DNA of 64,000 nt. Source: Oscheius sp. JU75. Lineage: Eukaryota; Nematoda; Chromadorea; Rhabditida; Rhabditidae. The translations under genes and the position numbers were made by a program. The notes below the pieces were generated by a model. That model was not told the origin of the DNA and did no database searches. It was given only the letters and a program-made list of their open reading frames with translations. The stretch lies in assembly GCA_037178855.1 (NCBI GenBank), contig JASJZC010000006.1, positions 4,340,001-4,404,000 on the forward strand, read 5' to 3'. Positions 35,142 to 50,800 of this stretch are shown in pieces. Numbering within the stretch: position 1 is the stretch's first letter; each line of letters begins with the position of its first letter.

Positions 35142-35701
35142 ATGCGGTTCCTTCTGGTCTTTCTCCTTTTCACCATTGCGGTCGCAAAATTTTGGGTATG
35201 TCCTTCTTTACCTTCGTACATACTTCGTGCAGACAGTACACATCAATGCCAAGCTGAAATGCAACGGGAAGACGGTCAAGGAGCGACTGAACTACGACAT
35301 TTCGGATGCTAATTACACCAGATTCGATAGAGGTTAATTCAGATTGAAAGAGTCTAAGGTTTTTCAGATTTGAGGACCGTGACTCGTGGAAGAACACGCT
35401 CACAGGGATGGATAATACTGACAGCGACAAAAAGAATCGAATGGGTTCCCTTGATCACAATCTATCACAAGTGTGAAGTCGATAAGGTTTGTTCAGGAAA
35501 TGACATCTAGAATCCTTCCAGAACACGAAATGTTACAAGACGTTGAGCATTCCAATCCCACGAGAAGTCATGTCAACACAGTTCCCGAAATCCTATAATT
35601 TAACTGGGGACGAGAGCTATCTGAATCTGTCCAAGCCACCTCGTTTCTCCCATATTGGAACAGACTGTACTCCGTATTTTGAGATGAAAAGAAGACATTA
35701 G
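35142..35701 (+). CDS. Secreted transthyretin-like (TTL/TTR) family protein
   Basis: Small secreted beta-sandwich protein of the nematode transthyretin-like family. Four exons, 35142-35195, 35233-35332, 35368-35486 and 35522-35701, in phase, about 150 residues. Signal peptide MRFLLVFLLFTIAVA. The domain shows HINAKLKCNGKTV (the family's G-x-L-x-C-x-G strand), GWIILTATKRIEWVPLITIY, the Cys in YHKCEVDK, CYKTLSIPIPREV, and a last Cys in GTDCTPYF. The usual acidic loop is shortened. Members act in, for example, apoptotic-cell recognition and neuron protection, but most are uncharacterised. The family is the best single clue that the window is from a nematode. Confidence 0.8.
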
Positions 35702-35749
35702 ACGTGGCAAACGCTTGTTTATTATCAATTCTTTCTTCTTATCCGCTGG

Positions 35750-36600
35750 CTAAAAAATTTTTACTATAAATTTTGCTGTCAACTCACTGTTGATGTTCTG
35801 TACGACAGAAACTTCTTGGTTCCAATACGATGGGAGAGTCTCGTAAGGGTTTGGCAGCTGAATCAGAACACCATTCCTCTTTTTTATCAGACAAACCTTG
35901 TCATCAGTGATGTAAATGCCTCCAATCCCTTTTCCCTTGGCGAATTTGATGTCCGTGGTCATCTGAGAGGCTGTGGCATTATAAACGAGGTGGATGAAAG
36001 TCTCTGGAGGGTAGTTGGACTGCCAAGACTGTTGACTGTACGAAGTGTAGGACTTCTGACTGGACTCGTAGATCATAAACCGGTCAGCAACGCGGGAAGT
36101 CAAGAAGTTCTGTGGAATTGTGGTACCGGGATTGTTTATGACCACCAAGCTGTGGGACTTTTGTTAGAACGGCAGAGAACTAACTTTGGATTAACAGACT
36201 TGATGTAGCTGTACAGTGAGCGATAGTAGGCAAGCGTGTTGACATTGTCGCTCATCTCATCGATAAAGAAGCCGTCGACAGCATACCATTTCATGTAAGC
36301 CTTGACATCAGCCACGAAATCAGCATAAGGTCTCTTTCCATACAGGGAGTAGATATACCCAATCGTCTTCGCTCCAGCTTTACGAACCTTCAGATTAATA
36401 TCTGCGTAGTCCTGGTCTAGGCTTTTACCCGGACCACTTTCCGGATTGATGACCACAACGAGTGGTACTTGACCGCTGGAAGCAGTGACAGCCAGGTCGT
36501 TCCAATACTTCAGTCCCTTGCCTTCTGGATAGAAATAAGCTGGGACAATGATGTCCATCGAGAGAGTCAGAGTGACCCATGAGAAGAGTATTAGTAACAT
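35750..36600 (-). CDS. Secreted spherulin-4-like protein
   Basis: Two exons, 36185-36600 and 35750-36149, about 271 residues. Signal peptide MLLILFSWVTLTLSM. The body matches the spherulation-specific family 4 pattern: DIIVPAYFYPEG, then VPLVVVINPESGPGKS, AGAKTIGYIYSLYGKRP and MKWYAVDGFFIDEM, followed by IHLVYNATA and GIGGIYITDDK. The fold is a TIM-barrel-like, glycoside-hydrolase-related one, with acidic residues in FFIDEM in the likely active-site strand. The family is common in slime moulds, fungi and bacteria and rare in animals, so lateral transfer into the lineage is possible; the intron and the matching codon style show it is long settled. Substrate unknown. Confidence 0.8.
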
Positions 36601-36839
36601 GCTTGATGAAATGTCAGTGCCACTCGACTCTTTTATACAACGACTGTTTGCTCAGGTCAGAGTTGGGCAGCTGTAGACAGAAACTTTGAACTGGGGGCGA
36701 ATGATTTGCGTGTATTGAGCATATGCGACAATATGACAATCTACAAACGAAGTGAAATTGCATTAGACAGATAAAAGAGATCCAAAATTGTTGAGTAAAC
36801 CGAGATGGGTACCAGTTGTCGAGGTAGAATGAAGAGTCC

Positions 36840-39685
<2,846 letters not shown>

Positions 39686-40081
39686 TCTGAAACAGAATTT
39701 CTGAAGAAAATGCTGCGAAAAAATTATGGAAGATTGTAAGAAAGAGAAATCGAAAGACTCGCTCTAGAACTAAAATTTCGCGCATTTCTATTTGGCGCCA
39801 ATTCGGAGTGGGCCGGGTCCCGAAGCGGCCATGGCTTACCGTAAGACGCCAGTCCAAATTCACAGACCTTTAATTTCTTCTGGCCTACTATTTTCTTTCA
39901 CTTTCTGCAACGATTCCGTGTGAAAAATCCCAATCCTTTGTTTATCTGTATTGACCTTCTCAGTTACGGCGAAAGAAATAATGTTTTCTAGGTGCTTGAC
40001 CGGAATTTGCAAGCTGTTGCTGCTCATTTTGCTCTTTTCTACTTTCTTCCTTGTTCAAAGTGCTCATTTTCTGTTTTCAGC
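39686..40081. promoter_or_regulatory. Divergent promoter region, mcm-3 / rps-8
   Basis: The two genes start 397 bp apart and run away from each other. A TTTTCAG acceptor lies directly before the rps-8 ATG and another before the mcm-3 ATG, so both mRNAs are probably trans-spliced. No further motif stands out. Confidence 0.5.
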
Positions 40082-40982
40082 ATGGGTATCTCGCGCGATC
40101 AGTGGCACAAGCGCTACAAGACTGGAGCTACTCGCCCCGTCCCCCACAAGAAGAGGAAGTTCGAGCTTGGTCGTCCCGCCGCCAACACCAAGGTAATTCT
40201 TCTTTTTTTGCTATTCTAACGACTTACTTTCAGATCGGAGGATCTCGCGTACACGTCGTCCGTGTTCGTGGAGGAAATCTCAAGTACCGTGCCCTCCGTC
40301 TTGACGCCGGAAACTTCTCCTGGGCTTCCGAGAGTGCGTTTTAACATATTGTTGCGTTTTTTCTGCGAAGACACCCTTGTGAAGTAATGTGAACTGATAG
40401 TGGCATTTCAGAGGTTTCGCGTAGAACTCGTATCGTCGATACCGTCTACAATGCCACTAACAACGAGTTGGTCCGTACCAAGACTCTGGTGAAGGGAACC
40501 ATCGTCACCATCGACGCTGCTCCTTACCGCCAGTGGTACGAGGCCCACTATTCTCTGCCCCTGGCCAGAAAGAAGGGAGCCAAGATCTCTGAGGAAGATA
40601 ATGCCGTTATCAACAAGAAAAGGTTTGTTATTTGTTCTTCGTAGCTTCCGACGTGATTGTATTGCGTTTGACTCTGTCAGAGTCTGTGTTCACTTGCTTT
40701 TTCAACACGCAGTTCGGAAGTTACTCTTAAATTTTAGAAGCAAGACCAACCAGGCCAAGTACACTGAGCGCCAGAAGACCTCCGCCGTTGACGCCCTCCT
40801 AATTGAACAGTTCCAGGCCGGCCGTCTTCTTGGTAAGCATTTATCATCTCATGCCTATATTCTTGTTTACAGCCCGTCTCTCTACCAGTCCCGGACAAGT
40901 TGGAGCTGCTGACGGATACATCTTGGAAGGAAAGGAACTTGAATTCTACCTTCGTAAGATCCGCGCTAAGAAGGCTAAATAA
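40082..40982 (+). CDS. rps-8: Ribosomal protein S8 (eS8)
   Basis: Small-subunit ribosomal protein. Five exons, 40082-40192, 40234-40333, 40412-40622, 40738-40832 and 40873-40982, in phase, 208 residues. Begins [20 protein letters not shown] and contains [53 protein letters not shown] and [19 protein letters not shown]; ends [13 protein letters not shown]. Near-identical in length and sequence to other animal eS8 proteins. The start follows TTTTCAGC, a trans-splice acceptor. The gene ends 147 bp from the end of the PKS-NRPS gene (tail to tail). Confidence 0.97.
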
Positions 40983-41129
40983 ACGCCCATTCGTTTATTG
41001 TTTTGGGTTGTTGTTACATAAAAATGTTATAAAATTTTTGTACTTTTCATAGAAGAGAACTTCTAAAATTGCGGAACTAACGTAACAGCTGCCACAAGAT
41101 CAGAGTTAAGGCTAACAAGCTTTATTTAC

Positions 41130-44100
41130 TTAGAAATATGTCCGGAAAATCGAGAGGAGTTCTTTTTGGCGAGTTTTTAAATTCTCCACTTTGAGGCAGG
41201 TCTCGTGATCGCCGTCAATCTGAAGGGTGCTTTTTTTTGTAAGTCATTGAGGATATTTTACCATCCAAGTCGTTACTGGTTGATGGCTAACTCTTTCGAA
41301 TCCGTTGGCCACGAGACCTCGTGATACTGCCTCATTCAGATCAGGTCTAACAGCCTCTCTGAAGGCTGCTTCTCCCAACTGTTTGCTCTTGAAGAGAAAA
41401 AGTTTTGTCTCCGACTTTGTCACCCGATGATCCTTCAACATCATAGCCAGCTTCACTGCCTTTTCCACGCGAGCAGTCGCATTTGGCAGTGGGGCAAATA
41501 CGGTCTAATCGTGAGCTTTTTTTAGTTTTTTTTTCCTTCTGTTCTTACCTCCATGAACTGCCGAATTTTCTCTACTTTCAGATGTTTAGGTCGAAGAACC
41601 CATGAGTCGAACATGACCACGAAGGGGATCTAAAAGATTCTATGAGAATTTCCTGGCCAATTACCTCCCATCCCCACATTTTCAGATCGGGAACCATTTC
41701 ACGACTGATAGTTCCTCCCATCGAATGACCGAGCACGAAGGGACGAATGTTCTTCGTGTGAGCAGCAACCTGAACTCTTTTCAACTCTTTTCTTACTCAA
41801 AACTCACGGTTTTCGCGTAAAGTGCAGCCAGTTCTTTTAATGTTTCAGCCTTGTACTCGAGCTGATACTCTATCGCATAGATGCTGACATTCTTCGGGAA
41901 GATTTGGAGGAAGGCGTAGTAGGGAAAGATAGCTCCTCCGACAGCGTGGATCAGATATAGATTGACCTTTGGAGAAGAAGCTTCTCGTAGTTTAGTGATA
42001 ATTAAAGTGTCTGTCTGCGGCAGTTCTTTCTTCAGCTCCTTGACTACAAGAAACGCAGCTCCAGCCACTGTTGGATGGGTGAAGAGGTCGGAAACAGACA
42101 CTTCGACGTCGAAGTACTCTTTAATGTTCTGTTGAAGAGATAGGAGAAGCAGAGAATGCCCTCCGAGACTGAAGAAATTCTCGTCCAGACTGCTCACTTT
42201 CTGTTTGAGGGTTTTCGCGAAGACGGCGAACATCTTCTGCTCAATCGAGTTGACAATGTCCCTATCCTCGGCTGTTCCTTGACTGGGAACACGTCTCATC
42301 TTTGCGTGGTATTCCTGTAAGAGTTTAGCCTTATCAATCTTGCCATTGGAGTTGCGGGGAAGCTCTTGAACTGAAATGAAAGCAGAGGGGATACTATAAG
42401 CAGGCAGAAGCAGAGATAGCGAGACTTTTAACTGAGAAGGATCAGCCTCGGTGGGAAACATCAAAAAGGCAATGAGACATTCTTGGTCCTTCAGCACGAC
42501 AACACTTCTAGCCTTTGATACAGCCAAAGTCTGTTGTTCAACTTCTTTCAGCTCGATTCGGTTCCCGCGTATTTTGACCTGCTCGTCTATTCTTCCAAGA
42601 TAGAACAGGGAGTTCGCTTTCAGGCGGACGAGATCTCTTGTCGGATAGATTCCGGCGAAGGGTTGTCCACCCAAGTATCCTTTGGCAACCTTGTCTCCGG
42701 ACAGTACAAGCTCACCATGAGGTCCACCTCCAGAAACTGTTGCACTTTCAGAAGACATCGGCTGTCCAATGAGACTTCCGACCTCGTCGATCAGTTTACA
42801 ACGATTGGTAAGACTCCAGATTGTTCCTTCTGTCGGACCGTAGATCTGAGTAATATCCAGTCCTGTCTTCAGCGCTTCCAGAAGTGTTCCGTCTTGGATT
42901 GTCTCTCCACCAACAAACAAAGATTCCACTGTCGATAGGCTTCGAATCTGGTCTTCGGAGAGCGTGTTGAAGACAGCAGAGGTCAGGAAGACGTAACTAC
43001 AATTCTTCGCCTCCTCAATCTGATTTTTGAGATCCCCATGTAAGGATAATTGGGCTCCAGTTGAAGCTGCTCCGAGGATATTCGATACGGAGACATCAAA
43101 GACAGTATTGACCGAGTTGTAGACCACGGAACGGGTGTTGAGAAGCATTTGTCTGACGGCTGTGGTCAGGAAACAGTTGAGGTTCTTGTAAGAGACTGCA
43201 ACTCCTTTCGGAATACCTGTCGATCCACTCGTATGGATTATGTAGGTAAGATCTTGCGGATGAGATCGCACAGGAGGTAATCTTTTATTTTTGCGTTGGA
43301 TACCCGAAAGAAGGTCCTCGTTGATCCACAGAGCCATTCCAAGTTGTGTTCGGATAGCTTTTTTCCGAGCCTCTGGCCAATTGGGATCGACTGGAGCGAA
43401 TGTCATTCCATGGGACAGAACTACTGGAATAAGTCTAGCTGTGGTATTGGGAAAGAGCTCCAAGACCGCGACGGAATCTGGTCGAGGAGGTACTCCCAAC
43501 TCTTCGATATACTTCTGATCTAGTCCAAGGAATGTCAGATCAAGACTTCCTTGACTATACTTTAGTTGATTGAACTGTATCTGTCTTGGAACGTCTATTC
43601 TCGTACCGCACAACTTCCTACAGCTCCTCCGATCCAACAAGCTCCTAATGATATCCGTCGCAAACTGCTCAACTGTCTCCTTCTCATAAAACCGGCAATT
43701 GTAGTCGAGCATTAATCTCAGTCCATCTGGAGTTTCGTCGATAGTAGTCGAGAGATCAAAGAGCGTGTTGGTCGAGACTTGCCTCAGCTCGCACTTTTGT
43801 TTTTCGATCTCGACCTGAGGATAGTCAAGAGTGTGTCGGTAGTTGAAGTACATCTGGAAGACTGGGTGTTCCTTCAGCCTTCTGTCCAATCCGAGTGTTG
43901 CAACTAGTTTGAAGAAAGGGACGTGTTCTGTTCTTCTAGCCTCGCCCAACTTCTTTTCAACCATCTGGATACATTCTTCTAGCTGGTATTCCAACTTCAG
44001 ATCGACCTTCAGGACCAGATTGTTCAAGAAGTAGCCAATAAGGTCCTTCGACTGCTCGTCTCTTCCCGAAACTGGTATTCCGACGACAAGCTGGTCCTCT

Positions 44101-44890
44101 TCCGCCTCACGTTTCCACCGTCGAAGAGTCAAGAGATAGGCGCTGAGACAGATGACAAATTCTGTTGTTTTGTAGCTCTTAGCTAATGATCGTATCCTTG
44201 AGACAATCCGGGTAGGGATGTAATTGACAACAGTCCCAAATCCAGTCTTTGATGTAGAGATGTCTCTCAAGACGAGTGTTTTCGCGAGATCCTTGTACTT
44301 TTCCTTCAATTCCAAGAGGTCTTTCTCAAAGCTCTGGTTTCTGTTGGCGACGGCAAACTTTGCAACGCTGTCCTGCAAAGGCTTCGTATCCTCTCCAGCT
44401 AGCACAGACTTGTAGAGCTGACTGATCTCTGTAGCTAGAACAGTCATGGACCAGCCGTCGGTTAGAATGTGATGTTGATTGAAGAGTAGTTTCTTTCCCG
44501 AAGGGGACTCTATCCAGTCGATGATCAAGGGAACTGTCTTAAAGCCAAAGATTCTGTTCTTCTCTCGTTGGAGACAGTCTTCGTAGTCTTTCTCACACAT
44601 CGTTTTTACATTGAGAGATTGATAAGACTCGGTCAACGATAGGACCTCTTGGCTGAACTGTTCTTCTTCCCTGTGGAATACGGTTCGCAGACTCAGTTGT
44701 CTGGCTACGAGACATTTGACAGCCGTGGTCATAGCCCTTCCGTCCACTTTAGATCCGATTCCAAAGTCGACGACAAAAAGAATGTTGTATTGTGGTCCAG
44801 GATCGAGTTCTTTCAACAGGAACATGTTTTCTTGGGCAAAAGAGAGAGGAATGGACTGTTGAACATCCAACTCTTGATGATTCTTCTGCT
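41130..44890 (-). other. pks-1: NRPS block: condensation, adenylation, PCP, thioesterase
   Basis: C domain (43560-44890): active HHxxxDG as HHILTDGWS. A domain (42300-43560): A3 HTSGSTGIPKGVAVSY, A4 NTVFDVSVSN, A5 YGPTEGT, A8 GRIDEQVKIRGNRIE, A10 RNSNGKIDK; it should load one amino or beta-amino acid, not predictable by eye. PCP (42050-42290): serine in SLGGHSLLLL. TE (41130-42010, five exons): oxyanion-type LIHAVGGAI, nucleophile in LGHSMGGTI and the likely catalytic His in GDHETCL. The TE should release or transfer the product; in nemamide biosynthesis the chain is passed on to a second NRPS. Confidence 0.85.
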
Positions 44891-47800
44891 CAGACTTGGG
44901 AAGATTCTCATAGAAAACGGAAAAGACGGGATGACTGAAGATGTAATTGACAGAGAGTTGGATCCCAAGAGACTGATTTAACTTCCAGACGAGCCCAAGT
45001 CCGTTGAGAGAGTTTCCTCCTAGATCAAAGAAGTTGCTGTCCTTCTCTATTTCGCAAGAGAGTGTCTCTTTCCAGGCGAGTCTGACCATCTCTAATCTGT
45101 CCATCTTGGCTTCCACGTATTGTTGCCTTCCGACTTCCAATTGCTCCTTCAAGACAAGTTTCTTGAGCTTCTCAGGATGAACAAAACTGTAGGCTAGGCA
45201 TCCAGACATCCCGAAAGTCTCCTTGATTGCTTTGAGTCCCTGTGAGAGAGTCAGAGAACCTCTTCCCAAAAGACGACCCATCGAATCAGAAGTTCCTGTT
45301 GCCATCGAGCCCTGTTTCCAAAGCGGCCACTGGATTGTTTGAATCCTCTTGACAAACTTGTGTCCTTTCATAGCAAGCCCATCTAAATAGGCATTGGCTG
45401 AAGCGTAGTCGCTGTTCCCTTGGATCGGTAGATAGCTGCTTAGAGAGCTACTCAGAATGAGAACAGGAAGTATCAGGTTATTCTTTTCGAAGAAACGCAG
45501 AATGTTTCCAGTCCCTTGGACTTTTGGAGCCAGAACCTTGGCAATGTCCTCAGAGGTCTTCTTCAAAGAGTTACTGGTCACAACACCGGCAAGATTGATA
45601 ACTACGTCCAGCCTCTTATAATATGTCGAAATACTGTTCAGCAGACTATCTACCTCGGATTCGGAAGTGATGTCAGCTTTTCGGTAGTCTACATTCAGGT
45701 TACAGCCTTCTCTTCTTCCTACGACTATTATCTTCTCCACTGCCTCCATCGTCTTTAAAACTGTGACGTAGGCTGATCCAATAGCTCCAGATCCACCAAA
45801 AATGACCACGACTCCTCGAATTTCCAGAGCATTTGAGGGCACCCAGAGCTCGCTGTAGCCCATCCTGAAGGATTGATTCCGTCCAAGCGACAAGAATTGC
45901 TCTTGACTGTTCGGAGTCTTACCCAATGCTTCTTGCAGAGTTAGTTGATCAGCATTCCAGACGAAATGACAGCAGAGGCTCGGATTTGTCAGCTGGACCT
46001 CACGAATTGGACCGAGAGACAGCCAGTCGGAAGCATTTCCGCTGGACAGGATGATGAGCCGAGTAACTTGCAATCGAATTGAAGTTTGGAGAAGGCTTTG
46101 GAAAGTCGAGAACATATCATCTTCTCCGCTTGGAACGTAGAATATAGTACTGACACAGTTGTCCAATTTGTTGAACTGTTCGGTAGTCAGGGAATCTGGT
46201 AAATCCATTCGATTGTTGACAAGAAGATAGTCTGCTTTTGTCTTCTGTTCCTCGACTGGTATCCAGGAGACTGTATAGAACTTGTGACCTTCTGAAGGTA
46301 TTCTTTCTTTCCAACAGAGTGTCTTCTCGAAACTATACTTAGGACAGAAAGGATCGTTTCCTTCCAAGCCATATATTTTGCCCCAATCAAGCGGATATCC
46401 TATTGACCAAAGTTCAGCCAGGCTGCTGACAAGAGTAGAGGTGGAGGCATTCCTCTTCGAAGAAATTGTGTTGACTGGAATGATTCGAGGGTAATCTTCA
46501 CGAAAAATTCCTCTCAGGACCCCAGAAGGACCGATCTCAATAACGACTTTGATGTCTGGGTTTGCGAACAATGTCTTGAAAGACTCCTTCAGGTTAACAG
46601 GCTTTCGCATGTGATTCTTCAGGTATTCAGCTGACACAATAGTAATTTTCCGGCCATCCATTCCAGAGATGATACTCGTTTTTGGTCGTCTGTAGGTGTA
46701 GTCATCAGCAAGCCTTTCGAAATCTGCCAATATGTTATCCAACATCGAGCTATGGAATCCTCTTTCGGTCTGAAGCTCTCTGTACTCTTGTTGGTCTTGG
46801 TCCAGCAGATCCTTCAAACACTCGATAGATTCTTTGGATCCCACTACACAATGTAGTTTCTCGGATAGTACGGCTGACACTTCCACTCCATCTGGAAGAG
46901 ACGGCAAGCCTCCTTTAATGGCAAGTAATGCTGCTTCAGTAGTAGACTGACATAGCTTTCCTCGGTCGTAAAGAAGTTTGATTGCATCCTCTTCTGTCAA
47001 AACACCAGCACAAACCAAGGCAGCGTACTCTCCCACACTGTGACCGATCAGACAGTCAGCTTGTATTCCCCATTGTTCCAGTTGAGCAACAGTAGCCAGG
47101 TTGATGATGAGAACGACTACTTGGGCCAGATCAGGTCGCATACACAGCTGTTCATCTTCGCAAGAGCTAGGATACATGACTCTCGTGAAATCTATTTCCG
47201 TTGTTCTTCTTGCGAAAGAACACAGTCTCTTGACCGTGCTCGAAAAGACATTATCCTTTTCGAACAGTTCCTTCTCCATATTAGCGTATTGAACTCCTTG
47301 AGGCGAGAAGAAGAAGGCAATGTTTTTCGAACATATATCTCCAAGTTTCTGGTAGTCCGAGGTATCGATCATAGTTTCCTTGTTGACCACAAGAGCACTT
47401 CTGTATTGAAATATTTCTCTTCTATGCTGAAGAGAGGCAGCTGTAGACGAGAGACAATCAGGACACTGTTTCAAATAGTTCTTCAGCCTTTCCTTGCTCT
47501 CCTTCAATGATACTTTTGAGGTTGCTGACAGAGGCAGAACAACTGGGATTGAAGGCTGATAAACAGCTTTCGGGGACAGCCCTTGTTCGATGATCACATG
47601 TCCATTGGTTCCTCCAATCCCGAATGAACTCACAGCGACCAAGGAATCAGGAGGGAGTGATGTGGTTCCAGTGGCAAACTCGAACATTTCTGCAGCTTCC
47701 ATCGGCTTCCAGAGGTTGATTTGTGGAGGAACTTGTCTGGTTTCCAGCATCTTTACAGCTTTTACGATACTTGCAATTCCGGCTCCTGCAAATCCGTGAC

Positions 47801-50800
47801 CGATGTTCGCCTTCACAGAACCTAACATGAGTCCCTTCTTGTAGACTTCTCGAAGAGCAACCAGTTCGATTTCGTCACCTACAGCCGTAGCAGTTCCATG
47901 TGATTCAACGTACCGAATCCTGTCTACTTCTGCTGGAGTGAGCTGTTCCAAAGCGTTGCGGATACATTGAATCTGACCACTCGTGTTCGGAGCCATGAAA
48001 CTCGCCTTTTTTGCTCCATCGTTGCTGGTCCCGATAGCTCTGATGACAGCCAGAATGTGATCGTTGTCCTTCTTTGCTTTACTCAACATTTTCAAAAGCA
48101 GACATCCAGCTGCTGATCCTCGAACAGTTCCATCGGAAGAGACATCAAACGGGCGGCATTGACCGGTCTTCGAAAGGACCATCCCACTCTGGTATTCGTA
48201 GACAGACTGGCTCGGTAGGGCTAGAGATACTCCTCCAACAATCGCCATATCGATCTGACCCAGTTTCAGGGCATTACTTCCTTGTTGAATGGCTAGAAGG
48301 GAGGTTGAACAAGCCGAATAGATACCGACTGCAGGTCCATTCAGATCCAGAGAATGAGCAGTCAGCGTGGCCAAGAAGTCTTTCATATTGCTTCTGAACA
48401 TCCGTTGCAGTGATCCTTGGGGTTCTTCTTCTCCATTTGAGTACTCACTCGGCTCAGCTCCTGCAAAGACTCCAATTCTAAGCGATTGTCTATTTTTGAT
48501 GTAGCCAGAAGCTTCGAGAGCATTGTAGACGTGTTGAATGAAGACTCTCACTTGTGGATCGAGAGCCTCTGCCTCGTCTTTGGTCATTTTGAAGAACTTG
48601 TGGTCAAAGTATTCGATATTTGGAGCGAGTCCTACTGCAGCGACGTATCCAGGCACCGCCTCTGATCGAGAGATGGATTCCTTTCCCTCCAAGAGATTTT
48701 TCCATAATTGTTCAATGTTCTCGGCTCCTGAGAAGGAGCCGCTCATTCCGACGATAGCGATCGAGTCATCCTTCTGTATTTCCTCCACTGGCTTGATCTT
48801 CTCGGTCGGTATTACAGTCTTCTGTTTCTCAATCAGCTGCTCGATCATCGTCGTAGTACAATTGTCGTAGAGCTCTGCCGATGATACCTTGACTTTGAAG
48901 ACTTGATTGATTCGGATCCTTAGCTCTTCCAGCATCAGAGAGTCCATTCCCAGTTGCATCAGGGGTGTATTCGTTTCGTCAGAGAGGTCTTTCAGTCCCG
49001 AGATTTCTTCGATCAGATCGCATACTTTCCTCGTTTCCTTTGGATTCAATTGGGCATTGACTCGACATACAATTGGTCTTTGTACAATCTTCTCTAGAAG
49101 CTTCCCCAAATGAGAAGCGGTCTTCAAGATCTTCTCAAAGTCACCATCGAACACCATCAGATTCTTTTCCTCCATTCGAACTGCCTGAACAGCATCCTTC
49201 GGACTCAAAAAGTTCCATCCTCTGTTTTGTATCTGCTTCCGGATTCCATCAAGTTCCAAGCCTGTGAGCATTCCGACATTATCCCAAGGCCCATAGTGAA
49301 TCACGCGATATGGTTTTCCCGACATCTCGGCCATCGATACCATAAGCCCATTAGCGAAGGCATAGTTGGCTTGACCCACAGAACCGAGTATAGCAGCGGC
49401 TGAGGAGATTAGAATGCTCTTTGAGAAATCAATTTGTTCCGAAAGTGTCTTGTATCCATTTATTTTGATGTCTCCAACGGTTTGGAACTTCTTTTCGCCC
49501 TGATGTCTCATGAGAGCATTATCCACGGTTCCGGCAGCATGAATGACCAGATCAGCTGACTTGGGGAGTATTCCAATACAAGGAGAGAGTGACAAGTCGT
49601 GTCCAGTTGATCGGCTCAACACTGTAGTTTTTCTTGGTGTCAAGGATTGTGCAATCTCTTTGCCAATTCCTCCATTTCCTCCGGATATCACCAAGTGACC
49701 ATATTGTTCTTTAGAGTCGGTAGGCTTGACCTTATTCAAGCGCTCAACATATCTTTTTCCTCCTATCCAGTGAACGGTTTCGAAGATATCCAACGTCTCC
49801 AGTTCATATTCCAACTGCCATTGCGTTTCGTATGAGACAAAGACGTAGGAGAGACACTTTTCCTGAGCCAGACTTCGAATGAGTGCTGTCCATTCCACGA
49901 AAGAGCTCCCATTTGAGAGTACTGCAACCACAATGACGATGTCTTGACTCTCATCCAGTGAGGTCCACAGCTGGCAGATAGACACAGCTTCAGAATAGGA
50001 GCTGTCTTTCGGCTTGCAGAGGATTGTAGTTCCTTGAAGAGATGGAACCTCTTGTACACTTATAGTGCTGCAATCCACAACAATTCTCTTTGAATTCTTC
50101 TCTGGACATTCCTTCTCCTCCCGTTCAATTGTGAAATAGATACCCTCTTTTGTCTTGTCGCCAATCTCTTGTTTCTTCTCGCTAATGCACCAGAAAGATC
50201 TGTCGTTGAACTTGTAGCCAGGCAATCCGGCATTGACGGGAGGAGTAGGAAGAGTGTCGACAGCCTTCCAATTGATGTTGATTCCAGCCAAGAATTCTTT
50301 GTTCAAGAGACTGTAGAATTTAAACGGAGACAGGACATTGTTGGGAGAGTAGACAGTTCCAGCCTCATGAAGGGTTGCTTGTATACGGGTTTTTAAATCA
50401 CCATTGGCTTCAGCTACTCCTCTCCCATAGAGAAACTCGACCATATCTTCGGGCCCCAAATCATTGCTATTATCATTGTCCTCGACTATTCTTCTTTTGT
50501 AATTGACCAGAATAGTATCCCGATATCTGTATTGAACCCTGCTCTGATAGATTGCAGCCAGAGAAGAGAGGGATTGGTCGCTGTGTTTCAAGAATTCGAG
50601 AGTTTCCTTCATCATTTCAGCCAGTGAGCTTTGAGTCTTTGCAGACACTGGAAGTATGAAATATTTTCGAAGAACATGTTCCTCTTCTCTTGGCTCGATC
50701 TGCTCCAAAGTGATAGAGACAAGGCTTCCACTGAAACCAAAGTTGTTGATTCGGATTCGATCAAGCTGCTTCTCTTCTCCGCACAGCCTTGTTGATAGTT

